This document shows positions 51,595 to 60,565 of a stretch of 64,000 nt of DNA, in pieces. Source of the DNA: Streptomyces olivochromogenes (GTDB lineage Bacteria > Actinomycetota > Actinomycetes > Streptomycetales > Streptomycetaceae); the NCBI RefSeq assembly GCF_001514115.1, contig NZ_KQ948451.1, positions 952,109-1,016,108 on the forward strand, written 5' to 3'. The translations under genes were made by a program, and so were the position numbers. The notes below the pieces were generated by a model. It was not told the origin of the DNA and ran no database searches. It was given only the letters and a program-made list of their open reading frames with translations. Every line of letters begins with the position of its first letter. Positions within the stretch are counted from its first letter, which is position 1.

Positions 51595-51792
51595 TCAGGC
51601 CTCCTTCTCGCCCAGTTTCTCGACGTACTCCTGCGCCTTGTCCACACCGGTCTCGATCTTGTCGGTGTATTTGCCGTCCGTCTTGTCGTCGATGATGTCG
51701 CCGGCCTTCTCCAGTCCGTCGGAGATCGTGTCGCCGTGGGCCTCGGCGACTTCCTCGGCCTTGTCCTTGAGGTTCTTCAGGTTGTCGAACAC
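51595..51792 (-). CDS. MT0933-type antitoxin-like small protein
   Basis: A 65-aa highly charged helical protein (FDNLKNLKDKAEEVAEAHGD, IDDKTDGKYTDKIETGVDKA). It matches, from memory, the small actinobacterial antitoxin family named after M. tuberculosis MT0933. It starts at a GTG with AAGGAG six bases upstream; longer in-frame starts upstream translate Arg-rich noise. No toxin partner is visible beside it, so a role as a general stress protein is as likely. Confidence 0.75.
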   Translation of the reverse strand: MFDNLKNLKDKAEEVAEAHGDTISDGLEKAGDIIDDKTDGKYTDKIETGVDKAQEYVEKLGEKEA

Positions 51793-52095
51793 GCGTGACT
51801 CCTTCTCCGGCGGCACCGCCTGATCAGGGTCACGATCCCACCCGGCCCGCGGCGGCCAACAGGCCCACGATGCGGCGCCCTTGAGCAACGGGAGCGTACG
51901 GCCGCCCGGACCACTCCGGCCCACCGAAGCCCGACGCGCCCCCGTGCGCGGGTGCACCGGTGCCCGGGTGCCCGCCGCACAACACCTCATTCGTGGCAGG
52001 TTCTGGACAAGAATTGGGTAAGCCCCGGGACGCTCACCCGTCCCTCGTGGTCCTGTCTGTCCCAAGGCTGTGTCAACGCCGTTCGGGAGGACCAC
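51793..52095. promoter_or_regulatory. Intergenic region upstream of the secreted propeller gene
   Basis: About 300 bases separate divergent genes. I see no gene here. It should hold both promoters. GGGAGG (52085-52090) is the ribosome binding site of the gene to the right. Confidence 0.35.
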
Positions 52096-54741
52096 GTGCC
52101 AGTACCCACCCGCAAGAGACGATGGCTCACGATCTGTGCCGTCACCGCGTCGGCCGCGCTCGTCGCCCTGCCCGCCGGCGCCGCGCCCAGCCCGGACGCA
52201 GGCCGCCCCTTCGGGGCGCGCACGCTCGCCCAACTCGCCGCAGGCCGCGCGCAGTCGACGGGCGGCATCACCCCGAAGGAGACGGCGCAGGACTCCGATG
52301 GCGGCAACGAGTCCGGCGAGATAGCCGAGGGGGCCGACCAGTACGCCGAGGCCCGCACCTCACCGGGTGTCGTCGCCCCGGGAGCCTACGGCGCCGCCTG
52401 GAGCAGTCTGAACAACTTGCCTTCCAACGGCGGGAATTGGCGGAACGTCACCGATCTGCCGTACAACTCGGACGACCCGCGCTACCGCGACTTCGACTCC
52501 AACTCCAGTGGCGGTTCGGGCAACGTCACCGGCCGCCTCGCGGCCATGGCCGCCGACGACGACGGGTACGTCTACGCGGGCAGCGCGGGCGGCGGCGTAT
52601 GGCGCTCCCGGTCCGGCGGCGGACACTGGGAGCCCATCAGCAACCGGCTGTCCTCGCAGTCCACCGGCGCGCTGGCCCTGGACGGGTCCGGGCGGCTGTG
52701 GCTGGGCACCGGTGAGGCGAACACCAACGCGGACGCATACCTCGGCAGCGGGGTGTATGTGCTGACCGACGCACACCACGGCACGTTCTCCGCGCGCAGC
52801 CGGGTCGGCGGCGACGAGCTGGAGAGCACCACCATCCACCAGCTGCGCTTCGGCGGCGGGAAGGTGTGGGCGGCGACCAGCGAGGGCGTATGGAGCCACT
52901 CCACCAGGACACTCGGCGGCGCCTGGAAGCTGGAGTTCGCCCCCAACCCCGACTACCTCCCCGGTGGTTCACTGGCGAAGGATCCTTCCGCCCCGTACAA
53001 GAACCTCGCCAACGACATCGCGATCGACCCGCAGGACCCCTCCAAGGTGGTTCTCGCGGTCGGCTGGCGCAGCGGTGACGACTACAACGGCTTCTACACC
53101 AAGGTGCGGGGCGCCTGGACGCGGATCACCAGCGGTCTGGGCGATCTGCCGTCCGACGCGGACAACGTCGGCAACGTCACCTTCGCCCGGTCCGCCGACG
53201 GCTCGCGCTACTACGCCGTCGACCAGTCGCCGGAACAGCTGAACACCAACCCGGACAGCGGCCTCGAGGGTATCTACGTGGCCAAGTCCGGCTCTCCTTT
53301 CGGCCCTTGGACGAAGGTCGCCGACTACAAGCAGCTCGCCGCGGACGGCTCGGCTCTCACCTCCAGCGGCTACATGCCCGGCGTACAGGCCTGGTACAAC
53401 CAGTTCCTGACCGTCGACCCGGCCAACGCGCAGCATGTGTACGCGGGTCTGGAGGAGGTCTACGAGACCAAGGACGGCGGCGGCACCTGGTCCACCGTCG
53501 GCCCGTACTGGAACTTCGGTTTCCCCTGCTGGAGCATCGACCCCGCCAAGCAGACCGGCGACTGCAACGCGACGACCCACTCCGACCAGCACGGGGTCGC
53601 CGTCGGCCGCTACCACGGCAGGAGTTACGTGTACGTCGGCAACGACGGCGGAGCCTACCGGCGGCCGCTCGACGGCGCCCAGGACTCCTCCGGCCACGCC
53701 ACCGACTGGACGTCCCTGAACGACGGCACGATCGACACGCTCCAGTACTACTCGGTGGGCATCGGCAAGGACCTCGCCCACGGCGGCGTCTCGGTCACTG
53801 GTGGCCTGCAGGACAACGGCCAGTCCGTCCTGCGCAGCGACGACAAGGTGATGGGCTCCGACTTCGGCGGCGACGGCGGCGACACGCTCACCGACCCGGC
53901 CGACGGCTGCGACATCGCCGAGGAGTACGTCTACCTCGCCGTCCAGATCACCCAGAACTGCGCCGTCAACGACGGTTCCTGGGTCAACGACGCGAGCAAG
54001 GTGACCTCGTACAACGTCGCCCCGGCCGACAACGCCACCAGCGAGGCCCGCTTCATCGCCCCGCTCGCCGCCGACATGAAGAACAGCTCGACCTGGATCG
54101 CGGGCGGTCGGCACGTGTGGGTGCAGACGCACGGATACGCCATCCGCAGCGGCTCCGAGTGGACCAGCGTGTACGACCTCGGCGCGGGCCGCACAGCGAC
54201 CGCCGTCGCCGCGTCGGGCGGCAAGGTGTACGCGGCCTGGTGCGGCCCCTGCAACAACCAGGGCTTCGCGCGCGGAATCTCCGTCGGCAACGCGGACGGC
54301 ACGGGCTGGCACGACGTGACCCTGCCGGTGGACGCGACCGTGCCCAACCGCTACCTCAGCGGCTTCGCCGTCGACCCGAAGAACGCCGACCATGTGTACC
54401 TGGAGGTCAATGGCTTCTCCCGGCACTGGACCGAGGGACCCGGCGCGGGCGTGGGCCATGTCTTCGAGTCCAAGGACGGCGGCACCACCTGGACCGACAT
54501 CTCCGCGAACCTGCCCGACGTGCCGACCAACTCCGCGGTCGTCACAGCCAACGGGGGCCTCGCCGTCGCCACCGACCTCGGCGTGGTCTACCGTGCCCCG
54601 GGCCGTACGACATGGCAGCGCGTCGGCCGGCTCCCCGCGGTCGCTGTGCTCCAGCTGAAGCTGAGCCCGGACGGCGGCACGCTGTACGCGGCCACGCACG
54701 GCCGCGGCATCTACACGATCAAGGTGCGCGACTGCGGCTGA
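52096..54741 (+). CDS. Large secreted beta-propeller (sialidase/VPS10-like) protein
   Basis: An 881-aa exported protein. The GTG start, five bases after GGGAGG, opens on a signal peptide (TRKRRWLTICAVTASAALVA, end ALPAGAAPS). The body has many Asp-box or blade-like repeats (YAGSAGGGVWRSRSGGGHWE, YETKDGGGTWSTVG, VFESKDGGTTWTDISANLPD) as in sialidase/VPS10/xyloglucanase-type propellers. Cys pairs (PCWSIDPAKQTGDC, CGPCNN) suggest disulfides. No catalytic domain is certain; carbohydrate or protein binding outside the cell is likely. Confidence 0.82.
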   Translation: MPVPTRKRRWLTICAVTASAALVALPAGAAPSPDAGRPFGARTLAQLAAGRAQSTGGITPKETAQDSDGGNESGEIAEGADQYAEARTSPGVVAPGAYGAAWSSLNNLPSNGGNWRNVTDLPYNSDDPRYRDFDSNSSGGSGNVTGRLAAMAADDDGYVYAGSAGGGVWRSRSGGGHWEPISNRLSSQSTGALALDGSGRLWLGTGEANTNADAYLGSGVYVLTDAHHGTFSARSRVGGDELESTTIHQLRFGGGKVWAATSEGVWSHSTRTLGGAWKLEFAPNPDYLPGGSLAKDPSAPYKNLANDIAIDPQDPSKVVLAVGWRSGDDYNGFYTKVRGAWTRITSGLGDLPSDADNVGNVTFARSADGSRYYAVDQSPEQLNTNPDSGLEGIYVAKSGSPFGPWTKVADYKQLAADGSALTSSGYMPGVQAWYNQFLTVDPANAQHVYAGLEEVYETKDGGGTWSTVGPYWNFGFPCWSIDPAKQTGDCNATTHSDQHGVAVGRYHGRSYVYVGNDGGAYRRPLDGAQDSSGHATDWTSLNDGTIDTLQYYSVGIGKDLAHGGVSVTGGLQDNGQSVLRSDDKVMGSDFGGDGGDTLTDPADGCDIAEEYVYLAVQITQNCAVNDGSWVNDASKVTSYNVAPADNATSEARFIAPLAADMKNSSTWIAGGRHVWVQTHGYAIRSGSEWTSVYDLGAGRTATAVAASGGKVYAAWCGPCNNQGFARGISVGNADGTGWHDVTLPVDATVPNRYLSGFAVDPKNADHVYLEVNGFSRHWTEGPGAGVGHVFESKDGGTTWTDISANLPDVPTNSAVVTANGGLAVATDLGVVYRAPGRTTWQRVGRLPAVAVLQLKLSPDGGTLYAATHGRGIYTIKVRDCG

Positions 54742-54751
54742 CCCGCACGCA

Positions 54752-54802
54752 CGAAGGAGGGGTGAACTCGCCGCCGTAAGCGGCCGGTTCACCCCTCCTT
54801 CG
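54752..54802. terminator. Bidirectional terminator overlapping the lipoprotein stop codon
   Basis: A perfect 16-bp stem (CGAAGGAGGGGTGAAC at 54752-54767, complement at 54787-54802) encloses a 19-base loop between two convergent genes. The right arm encodes the last residues and stop of the minus-strand lipoprotein. There is no T-run, as is common in Streptomyces. Confidence 0.8.
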
Positions 54803-55334
54803 CGTACGGGACCACGCTCATCCGGAGCGTGAACGCGGTGCGCGCCGCGCCCGCCACGTCCGGAGCCTTCGCCGTCACCGTGATCCCGGCCGCCCCGCCC
54901 CGCACGCTCGCGCAGCGCAAGGTGGCACGGCCGGTCCCGTCGGCGTCGACGCGCCATCCGGAGACCAGCACCACTGCGGGCGCCGCACTCCGGACGGCCG
55001 TCCATCGCCGGTCGTCCGCACGCGGCCGCAGGGTGAGCGAAACCACCGTCCCGGCCCGCACGCACAACCGCCGTTCGACCGCGTCCCCGGGCGAGACGGT
55101 GACCTCCACCCGCCCGGCGAAGCAACTGGCCACCGCGGCGGCGGATCCGGGGCCCGACGCCGACGGTGCCCCTCGCCCCGGCTCCGCCGTCCCACCCGTA
55201 GAAGCACTCGCGGAGGCACTCGTGGACGCACTCGTGGGTCCGGACGACGGCCCCCGGCCTGCGCCTCCCGATCCACCGCACGCCGCGAGCAGCACCACTC
55301 CGGCGACCGCCGTCCAACCGGCCCACCACCGCAT
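54789..55334 (-). CDS. Putative lipoprotein
   Basis: A 181-aa exported protein. The N-terminus MRWWAGWTAVAGVVLLAACG has a lipobox (LLAAC, Cys19), followed by a Gly/Ser/Ala/Thr linker and a compact beta-rich domain (VASCFAGRVEVTVSPGDAVE, VVLVSGWRVDADGTGRATLR) with three Cys. The start at 55334 gives a normal lipoprotein signal; an extension to 55466 does not. Function unknown. Confidence 0.72.
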   Translation of the reverse strand: MRWWAGWTAVAGVVLLAACGGSGGAGRGPSSGPTSASTSASASASTGGTAEPGRGAPSASGPGSAAAVASCFAGRVEVTVSPGDAVERRLCVRAGTVVSLTLRPRADDRRWTAVRSAAPAVVLVSGWRVDADGTGRATLRCASVRGGAAGITVTAKAPDVAGAARTAFTLRMSVVPYAKEG

Positions 55335-55437
55335 CGCGCACCTCCGCCCGTCCGGCCCGTTACCCGACGAGCACCAGCATGCCCGCCTCCCGGGAACCGT
55401 GCGGCGTGAGCGCAGAACAGGCGTGCTCGCGTCCGCG

Positions 55438-55962
55438 TCAGTCGCCGCGCACGGCGGCGAACACACCGCCGTCCACGAGGATGTCGACGCCGTTCAGGAA
55501 GCCGGCCTCGTCCGACAGCATGAAGGCGACGACACCGGCGACATCCTCGGAGCTGCCCGTCCGGCCCAGCGGGGTCGCGTCGATGAGCCGCTGCATGGAG
55601 GCGTGGGTCGCCGCCTCCTGCCGGCCCTGTGGGGTGTCGATGATGCCCGGCGAGAGGGAGCACGCCCGGGCTCCCACCGCTCCGAGGCGTACGGCCTCCT
55701 TCCGCGCGAAGCGGTGCACGCCGTGCTTGGCCCACGGGTACGCCATGGCGGTGTTCTCGATGGTCGGCCCGAGGGCGTCGTGGATCTTGTCGAGGAATTC
55801 CGGGTCGAGCGGGTCGTCCAGGATCGCGGCGACGGCTGGATCGGGGTCGATGCGCGCGAGCAGCGGGGACATCGAGGCGAAGTAGACCATCGCCGTGCCG
55901 GCGGTGGCGAGCGGGCGGAGCGTCTCGGCGATCAGCGCGGTCCCGACGAGGTCGCCGACACC
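55438..55962 (-). pseudogene. SDR-family gene remnant, 5' part missing
   Basis: The minus-strand frame encodes the C-terminal two thirds of a short-chain dehydrogenase of the 3-alpha-hydroxysteroid dehydrogenase type (VGTALIAETLRPLATAGTAM, catalytic YPWAK, SPGIIDTPQGR, GVDILVDGG). The TGxxxGxG cofactor loop and NNAG region are gone: homology stops near 55962, where sequence of an acyl-CoA dehydrogenase on the other strand begins. An internal ATG at 55890 keeps a 150-aa frame open, but a functional enzyme is unlikely. Confidence 0.7.
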
Positions 55963-55965
55963 TGC

Positions 55966-56135
55966 GCCGAGTTCAAGGCCGCCCGTTGGATGGCCTACCG
56001 CGCCGCCTGGCTCGCCGACCAGGGCTGTCCGCGCGGTACGGAGGCCGCCATGGCGAAGCTGTACGCCTCCGAGGTCGCCAACCGTGCGAGATCCAGCGCA
56101 ACGTCATCGCCAGAGCGCTGGTGAAGCAGGCGTGA
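55966..56135 (+). pseudogene. Acyl-CoA dehydrogenase remnant with internal deletion
   Basis: The plus strand encodes ACAD C-terminal pieces: AEFKAARWMAYRAAWLADQG then EAAMAKLYASEVAN, then after a frame jump EIQRNVIARALVKQA and a stop at 56133-56135. The RIHGGYGY and EGT segments that should lie between are deleted, and everything upstream of about residue 280 is lost. It abuts the SDR remnant head to head. Confidence 0.75.
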
Positions 56136-56193
56136 GCCGGCCATGAGGAACGGTCGGGTCCCGCGGTGCGCCTGAGCGCACCGCGGGTCCGGG

Positions 56194-56552
56194 TCAGCCG
56201 CCGACAGCGGCCGGCTGCCACTCCGGCTCGGGGTCGAGCGGCAGGTCGGGACGGTCGCGCTGGAACGCGGCGGCCCGCTCCTCCACGTCCGGCAGCGCGT
56301 TGTCGGACGCGCCGAAGCCGCGGAACAGGGTCGCGCAGTACTCGCGCGAAAGGAACGCGGCGTCCCACTGCCCCTCGGGGCGCACCCATGGGTAGGTGTG
56401 GTGGTGCAGGTTGAGGAACAGCAGGGTCGCCAGGCGCGGTGGGAGAGCATGGCTTCTTCGACTGGACCGGGTCCTCGTGCGTGAAGAAGAGCTCCACCAC
56501 ATCGGTGTGCACAGCCACGATGAGGCCCGAGTCGTCGGCCTCCCGTCAGTGG
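56194..56552 (-). pseudogene. Unrecognised gene remnant with frameshift
   Basis: Two protein-like segments lie in different minus-strand frames: EADDSGLIVAVHTDVVELFF TH and, after a shift near 56455, ALPPRLATLLFLNLHHHTYP, WVRPEGQWDAAFLSREYCAT, ending at the TGA at 56194-56196. Neither has a credible start. I do not recognise the family. Confidence 0.5.
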
Positions 56553-56686
56553 TGTCCGACCAGCGTGGTGACGACGTGGTCGACGGCGTCGGCGTACAGG
56601 TCCGGGCGCAGGACGCCCAGGACGGCCGCCGCCGCGGCCGCCGTCAGGAGCCAGGGCTCCCAGCGGCCGTTCGACGGACCCGTCAT
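56546..56686 (-). CDS. 46-aa single-TM peptide coupled to the DUF418-like gene
   Basis: A 46-aa frame beginning MTGPSNGRWEPWLLTAAAAA has one hydrophobic segment and ends VVTTLVGHH. Its ATG overlaps the stop of the upstream membrane protein (ATGA), so it is positioned for coupled translation. It may be a small partner of that transporter-like protein. Small size and lack of its own ribosome binding site limit confidence. Confidence 0.5.
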   Translation of the reverse strand: MTGPSNGRWEPWLLTAAAAAAVLGVLRPDLYADAVDHVVTTLVGHH

Positions 56687-57924
56687 CGGACGCGCTCCGC
56701 GATCCTGGTCGCCCGGCCGAGCAGCCACTCCAGTGGTCCGCGCGCGAAGTGGCGGGACCAGAGGGTCGCGAACACGGTCACGGCCACGAGGAAGCCGAGC
56801 AGCACGTGCAGCGGGGCACCTGGCAGTTCCTCTATGCCCAGGGCGCGGATGCCGACGAGGTGGAAGACGTACGCGGTCAGGGACATCGTGCCCACCGCGA
56901 TGACCGGAGCGGCCAGTCGGCGAAAGCGCGGGAGGGCGTCGGTGGCGGCGAGGCAGGCGGCCAGGACCGCGATGGCCACACCGGTGTTGGCCACGACCGA
57001 GAGGGTCGTCTCGCTGTGCGGCGAGGCCGCCAGCAGCCAGGCGGGGGTGGTGCCGGTCGGATAGCCCGCGGTGTCGGACCACCAGGCCGACATGACCGAA
57101 CCGCCCTCGCCCCAGGCGGAGGCGCGCAGTGCGGAGGCGGCGCCCGGGACGAGGTGCAGGGCCAGGAAGGAGCCGCCGTAGCCGAGGACGGCCAGCGACA
57201 CACCGGTGATCGCGAGGCGTGCGCGGACGACGGTGGAGGCCAGGTCCAGCCGGGCCACGGCCATGCCGGCGACGACGAACGGGATCCAGGCCAGGGCCGG
57301 GTAACCGCCGGTGAAGAGAAGCGAGACGATGCCGTCCGCGTCGGCGGGCCAGGCCCAGATCCCGCCCGGACCACCACCGTCGCCACCGCCCGGGTTGAGG
57401 GCCTGCTGCACCACGTACAGGATCTGAGGCAGGATCAGCGCACCGCTCAGGGCGATGACCGCCAGTGGTCGGGCGCCGAGTCGGTACAGCGGCAGGACCA
57501 GTAGGAAGTACAGGCCGTAGAAGGCGAGGATCACCTCGACCGGGGTGCCGGTCAGGGTGAGCGCGGTGCCCAGGACCACCAGGATGAGGGCTCGGATCAC
57601 CACCTTGGCGACCGCCTGGCGGCCCGCCCGGCCGGTCTTGGGGGTACGGCGGCCGGTGATCAGCACGATCGAGAAGCCGGCCAGGAAGGCGAAGAGCGCG
57701 GAGGCCCGGCCGTGAGCCAGTTCCATGAAGAAGCCGGTCGATCCGCCCTCGGAGGGATCGGGGCCGACGTGGGCCGCGTACATCCCGAAGACCGCGAGCC
57801 CCCGGGCGAGGTCCACTCCGATCAGGCGCCCCACCGAGGGCCGGATGTCGGGGAGTTGCGTGGTTTGGGACGCCTCAGGTCGGGGCGGTGCCACGAGCGC
57901 CGTGTCGTGTGCGTTCTGCGTCAT
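56683..57924 (-). CDS. Multi-TM DUF418 / N-acetyltransferase-like membrane protein
   Basis: A 413-aa integral membrane protein with about ten segments. The N-terminal motif RLIGVDLARGLAVFGMYAAH, then ELAHGRASALFAFLAGFSIV is typical of DUF418/heparan-alpha-glucosaminide acetyltransferase-like (YeiB) proteins, and the C-terminal part (VIAVGTMSLTAYVFHLVGIR, GPLEWLLGRATR) matches DUF418. Substrate unknown. Divergent from a two-component system 200 bases away. Confidence 0.82.
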   Translation of the reverse strand: MTQNAHDTALVAPPRPEASQTTQLPDIRPSVGRLIGVDLARGLAVFGMYAAHVGPDPSEGGSTGFFMELAHGRASALFAFLAGFSIVLITGRRTPKTGRAGRQAVAKVVIRALILVVLGTALTLTGTPVEVILAFYGLYFLLVLPLYRLGARPLAVIALSGALILPQILYVVQQALNPGGGDGGGPGGIWAWPADADGIVSLLFTGGYPALAWIPFVVAGMAVARLDLASTVVRARLAITGVSLAVLGYGGSFLALHLVPGAASALRASAWGEGGSVMSAWWSDTAGYPTGTTPAWLLAASPHSETTLSVVANTGVAIAVLAACLAATDALPRFRRLAAPVIAVGTMSLTAYVFHLVGIRALGIEELPGAPLHVLLGFLVAVTVFATLWSRHFARGPLEWLLGRATRIAERVR

Positions 57925-58126
57925 GGATCACAGGCTCGAGAGGAACGCCGGTCGCGCAGTATCCGGCAGGCGTCCGGTCCACACCCCCCGGACGACTGGA
58001 ACCGACCCGCCGGGTGGCCGGGCCGTTCCGCCGGAGCGCCGCACCGGGCTTTTCCCGTTCTACGGTCACAGTGACGACAATCGACATCGAGGACATCGAT
58101 GGCATCGAGGACGAGGCGGAACGCAC

Positions 58127-58798
58127 GTGATCCGGGTAGTGGTGGTGGACGACGAGGCTCTGGTGCGGTCCGGCTTCGAGCTCATCCTCGGCGCGGCCGA
58201 CGACATCGAGGTCGTCGCGACCACGACGGGCGCGGAGGCGGTGGACGCGGTACGGCGGGAGGCACCGGACGTCGTACTGCTGGACATCCGGATGCCGGAC
58301 GTCGACGGTCTGACCGTACTGCGGCACCTGCGGGCGCTGCCGGACGCGCCCGTGGTGGCGATGCTGACGACGTTCGACGCCGACGAGTACATCCTCACCG
58401 CGCTGCGCTCGGGGGCGGCCGGCTTTCTGCTCAAGGACACCGAGCCGGACCAACTCGCGCAACTGGTACGCACCTTGCACGCGGGCGGTGTCGTGATGTC
58501 ACCGAAGGCGTCCCGTGCCGTCTGGCAGAGCCACCCGGGCGCGACCGCCGCGGACGACGAGGAGGCCGCCCGCGTCGGACGGCTCACCGAGCGGGAGCGC
58601 GAGGTGCTGGTGCTCATCGCGGAGGGGCTGTCCAACGCCGACATCGGCAGCCGCGTCCACCTGAGCGCGGGCACCGTCAAGGACCACGTCAGCGCGATCC
58701 TGACCAAGCTGCGCGTGAACAGCCGGGTGCGGGCCGCGCTGCTCGCACAGCGGGCGGGCCTGCTGGACGGGCGGAACGGGTCGGAGGACCGGCGATGA
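58127..58798 (+). CDS. NarL/FixJ-type response regulator
   Basis: A 223-aa regulator: receiver with the acidic pair in VVVVDDEALV, phosphoacceptor Asp53 (LLDIRMPD) and conserved Lys in FLLKDTEP; LuxR-type helix-turn-helix at 150-210 (LTEREREVLVLIAEGLSNAD, VHLSAGTVKDHVSAILTKLR). GTG start. Its stop overlaps the kinase ATG, so the pair forms one operon. A GTCACAGTGAC palindrome lies 50 bases upstream (58066-58076). Confidence 0.92.
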   Translation: MIRVVVVDDEALVRSGFELILGAADDIEVVATTTGAEAVDAVRREAPDVVLLDIRMPDVDGLTVLRHLRALPDAPVVAMLTTFDADEYILTALRSGAAGFLLKDTEPDQLAQLVRTLHAGGVVMSPKASRAVWQSHPGATAADDEEAARVGRLTEREREVLVLIAEGLSNADIGSRVHLSAGTVKDHVSAILTKLRVNSRVRAALLAQRAGLLDGRNGSEDRR

Positions 58799-59913
58799 AC
58801 GCGGACACGCCGTGGTGGGCGCGGATCCCGGATCCGGTCGTCGATGCCGTGGTCGTCGCCGTGGCCGCCGTGGACGTCCTGATCAACCTGGGGGACTCGA
58901 GCCGCCTCGCGACGGTGACGACAGCCGTCGCCTGTGCCGCGCTCGCCCTGCGTCGCCGTTTTCCGCTCACGGTGTTCCTGTTCACGCTCCCGGCCAGCCT
59001 GATGGTGGACATCGTCTTCGCCCCGTTCGCCGCGCTGTTCACCCTCGCCGAGCGCTCCCGCGACCGTCGACTTCTGGTCGCGGCCGCCTTTCTGTTCGCC
59101 GCCGCCTCCGCCGTGCCCTGGCCCCTGGGCAACGTCGGTTCACACGAACGCGCCTGGACGCTGATCTACTTCTTCTACACCCTGGCCACGGCCGCCGCCC
59201 CCGTACTGCTCGGCCAACTCGTCCAGGCCCGGCGGGACTTGGCCGACCGGCTCATGGAGATCGAGACGGCACGCGAACACGAGCGGCTGCTGCACTCCCA
59301 GGCCGTCCTGGCCCGGGAACGTGCCCAGCTGGCCCGCGAGATGCACGACGTCGTCTCCCACCAGGTGAGCCTGATCGCCGTACAGGCGGGTGCCCTTCAG
59401 GTCGCCGCCAAGGATCCGCACTTCAAGGAGGGTGCCCGCACCATCCGTTCGCTGAGCGTCGACACGCTCGACGAACTGCGCCACATGGTCGCGCTGTTGC
59501 GGGCCTCCGGGGGCCGCGTCGGCGAACTCACCCCGCAGCCCACACTCGCCGACCTGCACAAGCTCGTGTCGACCAGCTGCATCGAGGCGACCCTGACGGG
59601 TGAACTCCCCTCCCCGATCGCCACCCCCGCGCAACGCGCCCTCTACCGCACCGTGCAGGAATCCCTGACCAACGTACGCAAACACGCGCCCGGCGCGGCC
59701 GCCACCGTCCACCTGTGGCACTCCGACGACCGCTTCGGCGTTACGGTGACCAACAACGCCCCCACCCGCCCCTCCCTGCCCCTGCCCGGCTCCCAGCAGG
59801 GCCTCGTCGGCCTCCGCGAGCGCGCCGAACTCCTGGGCGGGGCCTTCGAGTCCGGGCCCACCCCCGACGGCGGCTACCGCGTGACGCTCCGCATCCCGAC
59901 GGACGCGGACTGA
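58795..59913 (+). CDS. Sensor histidine kinase (HisKA_3 type)
   Basis: A 372-aa membrane kinase with about four to five N-terminal membrane segments (20-140) and no large outside domain. The phosphoacceptor is His184 in LAREMHDVVSHQ. The ATPase domain has VQESLTNVRKHAPG (N-box) and GLVGLRERAELLGG (G-box). It partners the response regulator overlapped upstream. Signals of this class are often cell-envelope stress or antibiotics; the stimulus is unknown here. Confidence 0.92.
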   Translation: MNADTPWWARIPDPVVDAVVVAVAAVDVLINLGDSSRLATVTTAVACAALALRRRFPLTVFLFTLPASLMVDIVFAPFAALFTLAERSRDRRLLVAAAFLFAAASAVPWPLGNVGSHERAWTLIYFFYTLATAAAPVLLGQLVQARRDLADRLMEIETAREHERLLHSQAVLARERAQLAREMHDVVSHQVSLIAVQAGALQVAAKDPHFKEGARTIRSLSVDTLDELRHMVALLRASGGRVGELTPQPTLADLHKLVSTSCIEATLTGELPSPIATPAQRALYRTVQESLTNVRKHAPGAAATVHLWHSDDRFGVTVTNNAPTRPSLPLPGSQQGLVGLRERAELLGGAFESGPTPDGGYRVTLRIPTDAD

Positions 59914-59953
59914 GCGCGACGCCGTGGCCCGTACGCCTCGGGACAAAGGCTCG

Positions 59954-59994
59954 CGCCCGTACCGCACGTCGGCTTCGGGCATGCGGTACGGGCG
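59954..59994. terminator. Bidirectional terminator between kinase and rpmJ
   Basis: A perfect 13-bp stem, CGCCCGTACCGCA (59954-59966) and its complement (59982-59994), with a 15-base loop, lies between the convergent kinase and rpmJ genes. Confidence 0.8.
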
Positions 59995-60022
59995 TGGTGT
60001 GCGACGGTCGCCCCGGGCGTCG

Positions 60023-60145
60023 TCAGCCCTGGCGGGCCTTGAAACGCGGGTTCTTCTTGTTGACGACGAAGACCACGCCCCGTCGACGGACCACCTGGGC
60101 CCCCGGCTTGGACTTCATTGAACGCAAGGACTTGCGCACCTTCAT
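60023..60145 (-). CDS. rpmJ: 50S ribosomal protein L36, cysteine-free paralogue
   Basis: A 40-aa protein beginning [20 protein letters not shown] and ending [12 protein letters not shown], a full-length L36. The Cys/His zinc ligands of the usual L36 are absent ([10 protein letters not shown]), which marks the zinc-independent form that bacteria express when zinc is short. Last gene of a minus-strand set with L31 and L33. Confidence 0.92.
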   Translation of the reverse strand: MKVRKSLRSMKSKPGAQVVRRRGVVFVVNKKNPRFKARQG

Positions 60146-60185
60146 GGATCTGTTCTCCTCGTGCTGTGAACGGTCAAACCCGCCG

Positions 60186-60446
60186 TCAGTGCCGCGGCGA
60201 GGCCGTACGGCCGTAACGACGCTCGAAGCGCTCCACGCGGCCTGCGGTGTCCAGGACCCGCGAGGTCCCGGTGTAGAACGGATGGCTCGCCGACGAGATC
60301 TCGACGTCGATCAGCGGGTAGGTGCCCCCGTCCTCCCACTCGATCGTCTTCGACGAGTGCGCGGTCGAACGGGTCAGAAACGCGATGTCCGCGGCCCGGT
60401 CACGGAAGACGACGGGACGGGATTCGGGGTGGATGCGGGGCTTCAT
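60186..60446 (-). CDS. rpmE2: 50S ribosomal protein L31 type B
   Basis: An 86-aa type B L31 ([50 protein letters not shown]). It has no cysteines, so it is the zinc-free form that replaces zinc-containing L31 under zinc limitation, normally under Zur control. GGGAGG lies eight bases before the ATG. An 18-bp tandem repeat lies just upstream. Confidence 0.93.
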   Translation of the reverse strand: MKPRIHPESRPVVFRDRAADIAFLTRSTAHSSKTIEWEDGGTYPLIDVEISSASHPFYTGTSRVLDTAGRVERFERRYGRTASPRH

Positions 60447-60462
60447 GAGGTTGCCTCCCTTG

Positions 60463-60534
60463 TGACGGTCGACGGTTCTATGACGGTCGACGGTCTTCGG
60501 ACGGTCGATGGTCCTGTGACGGTCGACCGTCCTG
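60463..60534. repeat. 18-bp tandem repeat between rpmG and rpmE2
   Basis: Four 18-base units of the form TGACGGTCGACGGTTCTA start at 60463, 60481, 60499 and 60517, with a partial fifth at 60535. The fourth contains a perfect 14-bp palindrome, GACGGTCGACCGTC. The array ends 16 bases from the rpmE2 start and could carry operators or simply be an expansion. Confidence 0.8.
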
Positions 60535-60565
60535 TGACCGTCCGCCCGGTGGCGCCGGGCTCCGC

